Shown one piece after another: positions 20,795 to 29,525 of a stretch of 64,000 nt of DNA. The translations under genes were made by a program, and so were the position numbers. A model generated the notes under the pieces. That model saw only the letters and a program-made list of their open reading frames with translations, was not told where the DNA came from and made no database searches. Numbering within the stretch: position 1 is the stretch's first letter; each line of letters starts with the position of its first letter. Source of the DNA: Rahnella aquatilis CIP 78.65 = ATCC 33071 (GTDB taxonomy: Bacteria > Pseudomonadota > Gammaproteobacteria > Enterobacterales > Enterobacteriaceae); assembly GCF_000241955.1 (NCBI RefSeq), contig NC_016818.1, positions 3,720,001-3,784,000 on the forward strand, read 5' to 3'.

Positions 20795-22456
20795 ATGCTG
20801 GCGCAATTAACTATCAGTAACTTTGCCATTGTCCGCGAATTAGAAATCGATTTTCATGCAGGTATGACAGCCATCACCGGTGAAACGGGTGCCGGTAAGT
20901 CCATTGCTATTGATGCTCTCGGACTTTGTCTGGGCAACCGGGCGGATGGCAGCATGGTGCGCCTCGGCGCCAGCCGTGCAGATATCTGCGCGCGGTTCAC
21001 CTTAGCGGATACACCTTCCGCGAAACACTGGCTGACGGAAAATCAGCTCGATGAAGGGCTGGATTGTCTATTGCGCCGGACTATCAGCAGCGATGGCCGT
21101 TCGCGCGGCTTTATCAACGGCACGCCTGTTCCCCTGTCACAGTTACGTGAACTGGGCCAGCACCTGATCCAAATTCATGGACAACACGCCCATCAGCTTC
21201 TGCTCAAACCTGAGCATCAGAAAGATTTACTCGACGCTTATTCAGATCAGCCCTTACTGCTATCAGAAATGCGCAAGGCTTACCAAAACTGGCATCAGAG
21301 CTGCCGTCAGCTGGCACAATATCAGCAGCAGATGAGTGAGCGTGAATCGCGCCGTCAGTTGTTGCAATACCAGTTGAAAGAGCTGAATGAATTTGCCCCT
21401 CAGGCAGGTGAGTATGAGCAAATTGATGAGGAATACAAACGCCTGGCTAACAGCGGCCAACTGCTTTCTCTGAGCCAAAATGCACTCTATTTGCTGGCAG
21501 ATGGTGAAGAGCAAAATATTGTCAGCCTGCTCTACAGCGCCCGCCATCAGTTGGCTGAGCTGGCTGAGCTCGACAGCAAAATGAATGAACTGATCGTCAT
21601 GCTTGACGACGCTTCCATTCAGGTCAGCGAGGCCAGCGATGAATTACGCCATTACAGCGAACGTCTGGATATGGATCCAAACCGTTTATTCGAGCTGGAG
21701 CAGCGCTTGTCCCGCCAGATGAATCTGGCTCGTAAACATCATGTCAGCCCTGAAGAGCTCCCTGAGCTACATCGTCAGTTGCTCGAGGAACAGCAGGCCC
21801 TGGATGATCAGGAAACGAATCAGTCTGAACTGAGTGAAGCCGTACAGCGCCATTATCAACAAGCTGTAGCTATCGCTGAACAGTTGCACGAAAAACGCCA
21901 GTATTTTGCCGATGAGCTAACCCATCTGATCACCCAAAGTATGCAGGCACTTTCCATGCCACACGGTAAATTTAAAATTCAGGTTCAGTTCGAACCCGAA
22001 CATTTAAATATGGAAGGGGCAGACCGCCTCGAGTTCCAGGTCACCACCAACCCGGGGCAGCCGCTTCAGGCGCTTGCAAAAGTGGCCTCCGGTGGTGAGC
22101 TGTCACGTATCGCGTTGGCTATCCAGGTGATCACGGCACAGAAAATGGAAACGCCGGCGCTGATCTTTGATGAAGTGGATGTCGGAATCAGTGGCCCGAC
22201 GGCTGCGATAGTCGGTCGCCTGTTGCGTCAGTTAGGCGAATCCACGCAAGTTATGTGCGTCACTCACTTACCTCAGGTTGCAGGTTGTGGTCATCAGCAT
22301 TATTTTGTCAGCAAAGAAACTGATGGTGAAGTGACTGAAACCCAAATGAATCGCCTTGATAAAAAGGCGCGTTTGCAGGAACTGGCACGTCTGCTGGGCG
22401 GAAGTGAAGTGACCCGAAACACGCTGGCCAACGCAAAAGAGCTACTCGCAGCGTAA
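20795..22456 (+). CDS. recN: DNA repair protein RecN
   Basis: SMC-like ATPase that holds broken DNA together during double-strand break repair. 553 residues from the ATG at 20795 ([13 protein letters not shown]), preceded by AGGAGGGTGATC; this matches E. coli length. Walker A GETGAGKS (29-36), a central coiled coil (about 150-380), the signature [12 protein letters not shown] and Walker [13 protein letters not shown] are present. SOS-regulated by the two LexA boxes. Confidence 0.98.
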   Translation: MLAQLTISNFAIVRELEIDFHAGMTAITGETGAGKSIAIDALGLCLGNRADGSMVRLGASRADICARFTLADTPSAKHWLTENQLDEGLDCLLRRTISSDGRSRGFINGTPVPLSQLRELGQHLIQIHGQHAHQLLLKPEHQKDLLDAYSDQPLLLSEMRKAYQNWHQSCRQLAQYQQQMSERESRRQLLQYQLKELNEFAPQAGEYEQIDEEYKRLANSGQLLSLSQNALYLLADGEEQNIVSLLYSARHQLAELAELDSKMNELIVMLDDASIQVSEASDELRHYSERLDMDPNRLFELEQRLSRQMNLARKHHVSPEELPELHRQLLEEQQALDDQETNQSELSEAVQRHYQQAVAIAEQLHEKRQYFADELTHLITQSMQALSMPHGKFKIQVQFEPEHLNMEGADRLEFQVTTNPGQPLQALAKVASGGELSRIALAIQVITAQKMETPALIFDEVDVGISGPTAAIVGRLLRQLGESTQVMCVTHLPQVAGCGHQHYFVSKETDGEVTETQMNRLDKKARLQELARLLGGSEVTRNTLANAKELLAA

Positions 22457-22562
22457 AAAGCTCAACTTTTTTACAGTTCAGCGGTCATACAGGTGCCCCG
22501 CAAAGGTTTCAAACTGATGAAAGGTCTATTATCATCGGCATCTTATGCCCTAAAGGAATGTA

Positions 22563-22913
22563 ATGACTATGCGCTGTAAAACGCTAACTGCCGCCGCTGT
22601 AGCTCTTGTAATGCTTACTGCGGGCTGTTCCACTCTGGAAAAGGTGGTTTATCGGCCTGACATCAATCAGGGGAACTATCTGTCTCCTGCTGATGTTCAA
22701 AAAATTCATACCGGTATGACTAAACAACAAGTTGCTTATGTTCTCGGCACGCCGATGCTGCACGACCCGTTTGGCAGTAATGTTTGGTATTACGTGTTCC
22801 GTCAGGAACCAGGCCATGAAGGCGTCACTCAGCAGACGCTAACGCTGACCTTCAACGAGTCTGATACGCTGACCAACATCGACAACAAACCGAAGTTGAG
22901 CGATCAAAAATAA
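22563..22913 (+). CDS. bamE: Outer membrane assembly lipoprotein BamE
   Basis: Lipoprotein of the BAM complex that inserts beta-barrel proteins in the outer membrane. 116 residues from the first ATG (114 from an ATG two codons later, which matches the E. coli start MRCKTLTA). The lipobox is LTAGC, and the mature part starts [24 protein letters not shown] lies five bases before the first ATG. Confidence 0.96.
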   Translation: MTMRCKTLTAAAVALVMLTAGCSTLEKVVYRPDINQGNYLSPADVQKIHTGMTKQQVAYVLGTPMLHDPFGSNVWYYVFRQEPGHEGVTQQTLTLTFNESDTLTNIDNKPKLSDQK

Positions 22914-22966
22914 ATCGCCCCGGTGTGATGGTCTCTGGTTACCGCCAAAAATCATCTTTCAGGGTA

Positions 22967-22999
22967 AAAAAATAAGGCGCCTGAGGCGCCTTATTTTTT
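22967..22999. terminator. Bidirectional terminator between bamE and rnfH
   Basis: A 15-bp perfect stem, 22967-22981 with 22985-22999 (core ATAAGGCGCC / GGCGCCTTAT), has a 3-base loop and A/T runs on both sides. The rnfH stop codon (22991-22993) lies inside the stem. Confidence 0.9.
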
Positions 23000-23275
23000 A
23001 GAACGTTCGGCGCGGATACGCCGTAATTCTTTCGGATCGGCAATCAGTGGCCGATAAATTTCAATACGATCCCCCTCACTGACTGTATCCGCAAGCTTCA
23101 CCGGGCGGCTGTAGATGCCTAATTTGTTCTGTTTTAGATCAATATCCTGACGCAACTCAAGTAAACCGGAAGCCTTCACCGCCTCTTCGACACTGCTCCC
23201 TTCTTGCAGTGTTACCGTTCGCAGATACTGACGTTCCGGCAAAGCGTAGACCACTTCAACACGGATCTCAGACAC
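22991..23275 (-). CDS. rnfH: RnfH family ubiquitin-like protein
   Basis: 94-residue beta-grasp protein (UPF0125; YfjF) ending in [19 protein letters not shown]; its role is unclear. The GTG at 23275 is chosen because AGAGG lies six bases before it and it overlaps the ratA stop by eight bases, a coupled arrangement. An ATG at 23293 would add six residues without a better ribosome site. Confidence 0.9.
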   Translation of the reverse strand: MSEIRVEVVYALPERQYLRTVTLQEGSSVEEAVKASGLLELRQDIDLKQNKLGIYSRPVKLADTVSEGDRIEIYRPLIADPKELRRIRAERSKK

Positions 23276-23702
23276 TGTAGACCTCTTTCGCACGTAAAGT
23301 GAATGCCTGAACCATACTGCCGGCCAGTTCTTTGAAGATTTTACCGAATGCTAACTCAATCAACTTATTTGTAAATTCAAAATCAAGACTGAGCTGAACT
23401 TTGCAGGCATCGGGGCTAAGTTCGATGAAATCCCATCCTCCGGTCAGTTTACGGAACGGGCCATCCACCAGTTGCATATCAATGCGTTTGTTGCTGATTA
23501 GCGTATTTTTGGTGGTAAACGTTTTACTGATGCCCGCTTTGGAAACGTCTACAGCGGCGGTCATCGACGTATCGCTGTTTTCCAGGATGCGGCTGCCGGT
23601 ACAACCGGGCAGAAATTGCGGGTAGGCATCGACATCATTTACTAAGGTGTACATCTGCTCCACGCTAAACGGCACAAGCGCAGAACGACTTATCTGTGGC
23701 AT
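23268..23702 (-). CDS. ratA: Type II toxin-antitoxin system RatA family protein
   Basis: 144-residue START/polyketide-cyclase fold protein (YfjG). It has the conserved [33 protein letters not shown] and [19 protein letters not shown] segments. In E. coli it is reported to bind 50S subunits and block 70S formation; the eukaryotic homologue COQ10 binds ubiquinone. It is upstream of and coupled to rnfH, and divergent from smpB. Confidence 0.93.
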   Translation of the reverse strand: MPQISRSALVPFSVEQMYTLVNDVDAYPQFLPGCTGSRILENSDTSMTAAVDVSKAGISKTFTTKNTLISNKRIDMQLVDGPFRKLTGGWDFIELSPDACKVQLSLDFEFTNKLIELAFGKIFKELAGSMVQAFTLRAKEVYSV

Positions 23703-23858
23703 ATCATTTTCCAGGTGTCATAAAACGTACAGATAATATCATTTATCCATGCGGTAATAAAAACTACGAAGCACAGAGCGCCACAAACAGGAAAAACACC
23801 TGACTCTCGCTGCGTGGGGATTTCAATCGGCATCGCTTACAGTATAATAAGTATCACT

Positions 23859-24341
23859 ATGACAAAGAAAAAAGCACATAAACCCGGTTCCGCGACTATC
23901 GCGATGAACAAACGCGCTCGCCATGAATATATCATCGAAGATGAATTCGAGGCGGGGCTTGCTTTGCAGGGATGGGAAGTCAAATCGATGCGCGCTGGTA
24001 AAGCAAACATCACTGACAGCTACGTCACATTCCGCGACGGTGAAGCCTTTTTGTTTGGCGCAACCATTCAACCCCTTAACGTGGCGTCCAGTCATATTGT
24101 TTGTGACCCGACTCGTACAAGAAAATTACTGCTCAACAAGCGTGAATTAGAAACGCTGTTCGGAAAAGTCAGTCGCGATGGTTACACCGTCGTCGCGCTT
24201 TCCATGTACTGGAAAAATGCCTGGTCCAAAGTGAAGATCGGCCTGGCGAAAGGTAAGAAAGAGCACGACAAGCGCGATGACATTAAAGATCGTGAATGGA
24301 AAGTAGACAAAGCACGTATCATGAAGCACGCAAATCGCTAA
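23859..24341 (+). CDS. smpB: SsrA-binding protein SmpB
   Basis: tmRNA partner in trans-translation. 160 residues from the ATG at 23859 ([20 protein letters not shown]), matching E. coli; 15 upstream in-frame codons are excluded. It has the OB-fold with [14 protein letters not shown] and the basic C-terminal tail [17 protein letters not shown] that enters the decoding centre. Directly upstream of ssrA. Confidence 0.98.
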   Translation: MTKKKAHKPGSATIAMNKRARHEYIIEDEFEAGLALQGWEVKSMRAGKANITDSYVTFRDGEAFLFGATIQPLNVASSHIVCDPTRTRKLLLNKRELETLFGKVSRDGYTVVALSMYWKNAWSKVKIGLAKGKKEHDKRDDIKDREWKVDKARIMKHANR

Positions 24342-24390
24342 GACTCTGGCTTAGCTGGGTGTTTTTCTGGTATACTGTGAAATAGTACTT

Positions 24391-24754
24391 GGGGCTGATT
24401 CTGGATTCGACAGGATTTGCGAAGCCCAAGGAGCATGCCGAGGGGCGGTTGGCCTCGTAAAAAGCCGCAAAAAAATAGTCGCAAACGACGAAAACTACGC
24501 CCTAGCAGCTTAATACCCTGCTTAGAGCCCTCTCTCCCTAGCCTCCGCTCTTAGGACGGGGATCAAGAGAGGTCAAACCCAAAAGAGATCGCGTGGACAC
24601 CTTGCCTGGGGTGAAAGCGTTAAACTCAATCAGGATAGTTTGTTAGTGGCGTGTCCATCCGCAGCTAACCGGCGAATGTAAAGATTGGACTAAGCATGTA
24701 GTGCCGACGGTGTAGTAATTCTGGACGGGGGTTCAAATCCCCCCAGCTCCACCA
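24391..24754 (+). ncRNA. ssrA: Transfer-messenger RNA (tmRNA)
   Basis: 364-nt tmRNA that rescues stalled ribosomes. The 5' GGGGCTGATTCTGGATTCGA pairs with the 3' end CCCCCCAGCTCCACCA in the tRNA-like domain, and GTTCAAATC gives the T loop. A resume codon GCA at 24481 begins the tag ANDENYALAA, with stop TAA at 24511-24513. A TATACT -10 element lies at 24371-24376. Its 3' end is an integration site here. Confidence 0.98.
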
Positions 24755-24757
24755 AAT

Positions 24758-24875
24758 AATGATCCGGTTATTACCAGATAAGTCCGGAGAAGTCCTGAAA
24801 GCCCGCATCCCTTCTAGGTTTGCGGGCTTTTTTGTGTCTGTAGAAGTCCGAGAAGAACCGCCTACCGGCGTCTAT
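24758..24875. repeat. Direct repeat copy 1: ssrA downstream flank with terminator
   Basis: 118 bp starting just after the tmRNA CCA. It is nearly identical to 27562-27669, apart from a 10-bp length difference and a few substitutions. It contains the ssrA terminator. The two copies bracket 24876-27561 and mark the limits of an inserted or rearranged segment. Confidence 0.9.
24798..24833 (+). terminator. ssrA Rho-independent terminator
   Basis: AAAGCCCGCA (24798-24807) pairs with TGCGGGCTTT (24821-24830), followed by a T run. A second copy exists at 27592-27627. Confidence 0.9.
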
Positions 24876-24903
24876 AGGTATACCAATTAGGGAAGATCCT
24901 TGC

Positions 24904-25098
24904 ATGGCGCGGACTACACGCCCCCTCACCCACACCGAAGTACAAAAAGCCAAAGCCACTGATAAAGACCTCACCTTGCATGACGGTGACGGACTCTTTC
25001 TCCTGGTCAAAACCACCGGCAAGAAAATTTGGCGCTTTCGCTACCAGGTGCCTGGCACATCAAAACGCACCATGATCAGCCTCGGCGCTTATCTGTAG
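24904..25098 (+). pseudogene. Truncated P4-type tyrosine integrase (N-terminal 64 residues)
   Basis: Starts MARTTRPLTHTEVQKAKATD and contains the arm-binding (DUF4102-type) domain LTLHDGDGLFLLVKTTGKK and WRFRYQVPGTSKRTMISLGAY. It then ends at a stop exactly where an IS3-like sequence begins. Full P4 integrases have about 390-430 residues, so the catalytic domain is lost. Its place right after ssrA is the standard position of a P4-family integrase. Confidence 0.88.
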
Positions 25099-25234
25099 TC
25101 CCTCCGGTTTTTAGTACCACCGCCAATGAGGATCTCCGGCCAGTTTTTGCCTCACATAGATAACGGGTGGCATATCACCCAGTGAGCTATGCGGACGTTC
25201 TTCGTTATATTCTGCGCGCCAGTCTTCTGTCAGC
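25094..25234 (-). mobile_element. IS3-family insertion sequence remnant (transposase C-terminus)
   Basis: Read on the minus strand, codons ending at TAA 25111-25113 give the IS3 OrfB tail: LTEDWRAEYNEERPHSSLG, then DMPPVIYVRQKLAG and HWRWY. Only about 40 codons remain. The right edge (TG at 25094) meets the integrase fragment; the left edge near 25234 meets the primase fragment. The inner IS and the rest of both neighbours are deleted. Confidence 0.82.
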
Positions 25235-25240
25235 ACACCA

Positions 25241-25498
25241 AACGGCCTCTATATTGGCAACGCCAACATTATTCCGGCTAACCCGCGTAAATATCTCTAT
25301 CACGCATACCTGTCGTTTATGGAAGCGCGAGGGCATCAGCACCCTATGAGCCTGACGGCCTTTGGTCGGGATGTACCGCAAACGCTGAAAGAATATGAGA
25401 TTGAATTCATGAAGCGAAAGACCAATCAGGGAATGCAGACTAACCTCACGTTAAACGATGACAGTGAGGCGGATTGGTTGCCGAAGTGCGAAAGATAA
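25241..25498 (+). pseudogene. C-terminal fragment of a P4-type primase/helicase (alpha protein)
   Basis: 85 in-frame codons without a start: LYIGNANIIPANPRKYLYHA, then HPMSLTAFGRDVPQTLKEYE, KRKTNQGMQTNLTLNDD and the end DWLPKCER. This closely resembles the C-terminus of the phage P4 alpha replication protein and its satellite relatives. The first about 700 residues are missing. With the integrase fragment it identifies the scar as a decayed P4-like satellite. Confidence 0.85.
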
Positions 25499-25501
25499 TT
25501 T

Positions 25502-25541
25502 AATTCTCACCGCCTCAGATGATAATGAGGCGGTGAGAATT
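25502..25541. terminator. Strong bidirectional terminator
   Basis: A perfect 16-bp stem (25502-25517 with 25526-25541, core CTCACCGCCTCA) has an 8-base loop. It separates the primase remnant from the convergent nuclease gene. Confidence 0.85.
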
Positions 25542-25547
25542 TCATAT

Positions 25548-27179
25548 CTACAGGAGCTGTATTTTTGCATCAACTCTAGCATGTTCTCTTAAAAGATAAA
25601 GTAAACCACCACCATCAATTAATTCTATAGGTTTATCTTTACAGAAATTATAAGCATCTTTGCCATATTTACTAGTGCAAACCAAGATTCCTTTATTTGC
25701 ACCTTCATTCATCATGGTTCCATAAAGATCTCGTACGGCACTCACACCTACAGTATCTTTATATCTTTTAGCTTGAATGACAACTTTCCCACCAAGAATA
25801 GGTCTTGTATCAAACGCTATTGCATCAACCCCGCCATCTTTAGTACCTCGGGTTAGTTTGGTATCTAATCCCATCTGCGAAAAAAGATTTGAAACTAAAA
25901 CCTCGAACTCCCCAGGGGATAAATCCATAAGATTAGGACGCGATTCTAATCCAGACAAAGCATCACCCTGCTCAATAAACCTCTTATCTACCATATTAAA
26001 TTCTATAATAGGCTTAATTGCTTGAAGCTCTTCAGGATGATTAGATACTTGAGCACCAAGACTACGAAGGCAAGCTACCTTATCTATTCGGTCTAATTTT
26101 ATAGCCATAAACTCTTCTTTGAAAGCTCTAACAGATACGACATTCACATTGATATCATGCCCACTAGTTGGGTCGATCGTATCGAGCACCCCATTGAATA
26201 CTACTGATAATATAGCACCAGCCTGATCAGCCTCAAAAATCTCATGTAATGTACGCAAAGCAATTGCAGCTATAATATCTTGGTATAGTTTATTTATTTC
26301 AGATGGCTTTCTTAATTTTGAAGTTATCGCATCACGAGTCTTAATATATTTGTATTCTAAATCCTTTGGGATAACATCGATACTAGGTATGAAATACTCT
26401 ATTATTAATTCTTTGTTTGCAATTGTATAGGCAAGACGGAAATTTTGTTGAAATCCATCTTGCGGATACTCAGAGCGAGTAAGAACCATTTCGCAGTAAT
26501 TTTTAACGGACAGTTCATCTCCAGAAAAATAACTTATTTCAAACTCATCAATATCTTCATTATGCCGATTCACCTCATCAAGATATCTATTTTTTTCTCG
26601 TGAATATTCATTTTTCATCTCTTCGATTTTCTGGCTTTTTTCTTTTTCTTTAGAGATATACTCTTTCATTTCAATTTCTAATTTCTTCTCAGCCAACTCT
26701 ACTTTAGAATTGTATTTTTTACCCGCACCAGGTATTAACTTTCTCCATCCCATCGGCATAGGTACGAAATCTATTATCGGGCTACTGTCGGGTAAAAGAT
26801 GGCTCGGCGTCTGAAATTTTTTAAAGCTAGGTACCATTTTTAAACTTGAAAAATCAATAGAATCATCATGATTTAAAGTGTGTTCTAAAATGCCAGATAA
26901 TTCAGAGATTGTTTCAACCAAATCAGAATTAAGATCGTTAACCTCCTCTATTCTATCTTCTAAATACATTACTTTAGCAAGTTTATCTGCCTCCTTTTGC
27001 TCACGAATTAACTGTTTTTCTTCACGCACGCATTGTGCATATTCTTGTCTGTTCTGCCTTTCTACACGCCTAGCTTCAGCGGCATGGCTTCTCAGAGATC
27101 TTTTATTTTCACGGTCAATTGCCGCAGCAGCCCTAACCGAAGCCCTCAAAAAACCCTCAAAACCGGATCTACGCCCCAT
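25548..27179 (-). CDS. Coiled-coil protein with C-terminal Mrr-type restriction endonuclease domain
   Basis: 543 residues. The C-terminal 124 residues align by eye with the Mrr catalytic domain (PD-(D/E)xK fold): Glu424 in SPGEFEVLVSNLFSQMG, Asp452 in TKDGGVDAIAF, the QAK triad residues 469-471 in VVIQAKRYKD, then NKGILVCTSKYGKDA and PIELIDGGGLLYLL. The N-terminus is basic and helical (about 8-115), with another highly charged coiled coil at about 160-220; the middle is unrecognised. AAGGA lies before the ATG. The gene is visibly richer in A+T than its neighbours and stands alone between P4 remnants and the second ssrA-flank repeat. Likely an anti-phage or anti-foreign-DNA nuclease; target and modification dependence are unknown. 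Confidence 0.85.
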   Translation of the reverse strand: MGRRSGFEGFLRASVRAAAAIDRENKRSLRSHAAEARRVERQNRQEYAQCVREEKQLIREQKEADKLAKVMYLEDRIEEVNDLNSDLVETISELSGILEHTLNHDDSIDFSSLKMVPSFKKFQTPSHLLPDSSPIIDFVPMPMGWRKLIPGAGKKYNSKVELAEKKLEIEMKEYISKEKEKSQKIEEMKNEYSREKNRYLDEVNRHNEDIDEFEISYFSGDELSVKNYCEMVLTRSEYPQDGFQQNFRLAYTIANKELIIEYFIPSIDVIPKDLEYKYIKTRDAITSKLRKPSEINKLYQDIIAAIALRTLHEIFEADQAGAILSVVFNGVLDTIDPTSGHDINVNVVSVRAFKEEFMAIKLDRIDKVACLRSLGAQVSNHPEELQAIKPIIEFNMVDKRFIEQGDALSGLESRPNLMDLSPGEFEVLVSNLFSQMGLDTKLTRGTKDGGVDAIAFDTRPILGGKVVIQAKRYKDTVGVSAVRDLYGTMMNEGANKGILVCTSKYGKDAYNFCKDKPIELIDGGGLLYLLREHARVDAKIQLL

Positions 27180-27357
27180 TTTATGTCCTTAAATTAGTTT
27201 AGCGCTTTTACTGTGTATAAATGATAACAAACAATTTTTTTCATAATAGGCGAAGTCATGAACCAAAAATACCTTTTGGCATCATCGTGAATAGAAGTGA
27301 AGGCTATGAAATGACTTAAAAAAATTAACCAACTGAAAAAAAAGAGTTTTCTATAAG

Positions 27358-27397
27358 AGTGAACACTGTGAGCAGTTTTTCTTTAAATCTTTTTTTA
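27358..27397. repeat. Short imperfect repeat A
   Basis: AGTGAACACTGTGAGCAG followed by T-rich sequence and TAAATCTTTTTT; about 80% identical by eye to 27716-27752 in the same orientation. The AGTGAACAC...CAGTTTT start looks like a transposon end, but no element is attached. Confidence 0.5.
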
Positions 27398-27561
27398 TCG
27401 AGCAGGCTACTCACAGACCTCCTACTCAAAGCGTTCAAAATATGAACATAACGAAGCACGGTTATCTGCATTGGTATACGTTTAGGTATACACCACAAAT
27501 TTGAATTCATAATTAATCATTTAAAACATTAAGTTAGCAACTTAACTCAACGTCCCCAGCC

Positions 27562-27669
27562 AATGATCCGGTTATTACCAGAGAAGTCCGGAAAGCCCGC
27601 ATCCCTTCTAGGTTTGCGGGCTTTTTTGTGTCTGTAGAAATCCGAGAAGAACCGCCTACCGGCGTCTAT
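27562..27669. repeat. Direct repeat copy 2: ssrA-flank copy, probable attR-side scar
   Basis: 108 bp matching 24758-24875, including a second copy of the ssrA terminator (27592-27627). Immediately before it, GTCCCCAGC (27552-27560) looks like a degraded tmRNA 3' end (CCCCAGCTCCACCA) with the last bases lost. That is what a decayed attR of an ssrA-integrated element would leave. Confidence 0.85.
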
Positions 27670-27715
27670 GGACAGTTCGGAACAAACCAGTCACCACATG
27701 AAATAAAAAATTAAA

Positions 27716-27752
27716 AGTGAACACCGGGGACAGTTTTCTATAAATCTTTTTT
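27716..27752. repeat. Short imperfect repeat B
   Basis: AGTGAACACCGGGGACAG followed by TTTTCTATAAATCTTTTTT, related to 27358-27397. It lies just outside repeat copy 2. Confidence 0.5.
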
Positions 27753-27775
27753 CTGACGTTCAGATTATTGCCCTG

Positions 27776-28126
27776 TTAGAGACTCTTCCAGTCAGGCAGT
27801 TTGTTGACCCGCTTACGCCAAGAGTGGAATAACGCCATGAAAAAACCAAACAGCAAACCCGCTAAGAGGGCGGTCAATACCGTACGCAATACGCTGAAGT
27901 CTTGATTTTTCCAAATACTAAACCACATGAAAATGCCCCATAGAGGGCCAAACCAGACGGCAAAGAACAACGTATTCAGCCACAGGGGGGCAAACGGCGG
28001 TGGTGGCATTTTACCTCCCGTTTTCCAAAACAGGCGCAAGATGGGGGGTGCATAATTGCTCCGCCACATCTTTTTATTTTCCATCAGGGCTATTGCCTTT
28101 TTCTTCTTTTCTTCAAATACCATCAT
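27776..28126 (-). CDS. Small inner-membrane protein, DUF6404-like
   Basis: 116 residues. A charged N-terminus and KKMWRSNYAPPILRLFWKTG with MPPPPFAPLWLN are followed by two membrane segments (about 50-70 and 82-102) and a basic C-terminus. This pattern matches DUF6404 proteins as I recall them; function unknown. AGGAG precedes the double ATG. It is just outside the ssrA-flank repeats. Confidence 0.75.
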   Translation of the reverse strand: MMVFEEKKKKAIALMENKKMWRSNYAPPILRLFWKTGGKMPPPPFAPLWLNTLFFAVWFGPLWGIFMWFSIWKNQDFSVLRTVLTALLAGLLFGFFMALFHSWRKRVNKLPDWKSL

Positions 28127-28586
28127 CCGACTCCTTTCATTAGATACCCGTAAAGACCTCCTAATGATATGCCTTATTCAAAGTCAGCTATAGAGTGAAG
28201 TAAATTAAACGGCTTATTCAGATCCCCCCGGTCAGATACGCCCGTTACCACAAAGAAAGCCGCAGCCCGCATGGGTTTGCGGCTTTCTTTTGCCTGTTAT
28301 CTTTCAGGCACCGGTAATCTATCTTCTTGTTTTCAATGCACAAGCAGCATGAATCGGCCTCAGTCGTCCCCACTTCGTGTTAGGTCTGCAACAAAAACTC
28401 TCACTGCCGCCGCAGGGATCTTCCTCTGCGACAGTTTTTTTGGATACAGCTTCCACTTACGAATAGCTGTTACTGAAACGCCTACGTTTTTTTCCGCAGA
28501 TCTGCGCAACCCTCAGACCCGCCTGTTTTATTGATTCGTCAGCAGACGTAAAGTCTGCATAGGTTGATATCTGAAGCAGATAAAAA
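28127..28586. other. Non-coding gap with two hairpins, between the DUF6404-like gene and gatR
   Basis: 460 bp. It contains a perfect 13-bp stem (28252-28264 with 28278-28290) and a GCAGAC/GTCTGC hairpin (28542-28558) just after gatR. The sequence before the first hairpin (GATCCCCCCGGTCAG) faintly recalls the ssrA 3' end but is too diverged to call. No gene is supported. Confidence 0.5.
28252..28290 (+). terminator. Hairpin resembling a tRNA/tmRNA-type terminator
   Basis: AAAGAAAGCCGCA (28252-28264) pairs perfectly with TGCGGCTTTCTTT (28278-28290). No gene reading into it is present today, so it may be left from a lost neighbour. Confidence 0.6.
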
Positions 28587-29369
28587 TCAGACAACAATAA
28601 TCTCTGTCGACGTTTGTTTGAGTGCCTGTTGCACATCATGGCTGATACCGGAGTCAGTAATGATGGTGTCGATTTTTTCCATAGGCAGCACCAGGTTATA
28701 TCCGCGTCGTCCAAATTTAGTGGAATCAGTGACTACCACTACACGCTGAGCGGCATCGGCCATAATACCGCTGATACTGTAGCCTTCATTAAATGTGGTG
28801 ATCCCTGTTGCCGCGTCGAGGCCATCAGCGCCAACAAACATGAGGTTAGCGACGATACCCTGCAATGCATATTCCGTGATGTTGCCGTGCAGCGAGCGCG
28901 TTTTGTGGCGTAGCGTTCCCCCGCAGACAACCAGCGTGATATCGGGGTTTTCTGATAACACAAATGCAGCAGGTAAGTTGTTAGTAATCACAGTGATATC
29001 GCCCGCTTTTACTAACTCTTCAGCCAGCAGCATGGTGGTACTGCCACTGTCGAGGATCACGGTATCCCCCGGCTTAACCAACCCTGCGGCAGTCTGAGCG
29101 ATGCGGTTTTTCGGGTCGCTGGCCTGAAGATAGCGCTCTTCCAGAACCATTTCACCCAGCGGTTTATCGTGACCCGGAGCTTCCTTTGCGGTCCACTTTG
29201 CCGCACCTCCGTGAAAACGACTGAGCGCACCTTTTTGTTCCAGCAAACTCAAGTCAGAACGAATTGTCACTTCCGAAACTTCGAAAGCACTCGAAAGCTC
29301 AGCTACCAGAACACTGCCATTCTCATTCACTAAATCAATGATTTTATTGCGTCGTTCATAAGTATTCAT
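28587..29369 (-). CDS. gatR: DeoR-family repressor of the galactitol cluster
   Basis: 260 residues. The N-terminal DeoR helix-turn-helix (RRNKIIDLVNENGSVLVAEL, then FEVSEVTIRSDLSLLEQKG) is followed by a sugar-phosphate sensor domain (VKPGDTVILDSGSTTMLLAEEL and TDSTKFGRRG). It is divergent from gatZABCD-gatY and almost surely represses it; a tagatose or galactitol phosphate would be the inducer by analogy. Named GatR from context and similarity; an AgaR-type protein would look alike. Confidence 0.82.
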   Translation of the reverse strand: MNTYERRNKIIDLVNENGSVLVAELSSAFEVSEVTIRSDLSLLEQKGALSRFHGGAAKWTAKEAPGHDKPLGEMVLEERYLQASDPKNRIAQTAAGLVKPGDTVILDSGSTTMLLAEELVKAGDITVITNNLPAAFVLSENPDITLVVCGGTLRHKTRSLHGNITEYALQGIVANLMFVGADGLDAATGITTFNEGYSISGIMADAAQRVVVVTDSTKFGRRGYNLVLPMEKIDTIITDSGISHDVQQALKQTSTEIIVV

Positions 29370-29525
29370 TATGGGTAATCCGAAAGGTCGTATTCCTCAT
29401 AGTGTAAACAAAAGGCAAGTTAATGAGGAGTAAAAATTCCGCACGATGTGAATCACCGCAACTCCCGACGGGCTGACATCACGCCAGGCGATTTTATCTT
29501 TTCATTTCTCGAGATACCTCCAAAA

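Larger units (their letters stand above)
27180..27775. other. AT-rich non-coding right end of the ssrA-associated scar
   Basis: 596 bp. It holds the nuclease promoter region, two short related segments (27358-27397 and 27716-27752) and the second ssrA-flank repeat. The 61-codon frame at 27325-27510 (minus) has no ribosome site or family features and is not called. Confidence 0.55.

Noticed and set aside
27325..27510. 61-codon frame in the ssrA scar
   Set aside because: No ribosome site and no recognisable features, and it overlaps a short repeat; probably chance.
28221..28290. Third copy of the ssrA 3' flank
   Set aside because: The order CCCCCC...hairpin is similar but the bases differ too much from the two clear copies.
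28271..28534. 87-codon plus-strand frame before gatR
   Set aside because: It begins inside a terminator-like hairpin, has odd composition and lacks any family pattern.
24391..28586. CRISPR array or retron in the ssrA-associated region
   Set aside because: No regularly spaced repeats, cas genes or reverse transcriptase are present; repeats found are a single pair of flanks and a pair of short degenerate segments.
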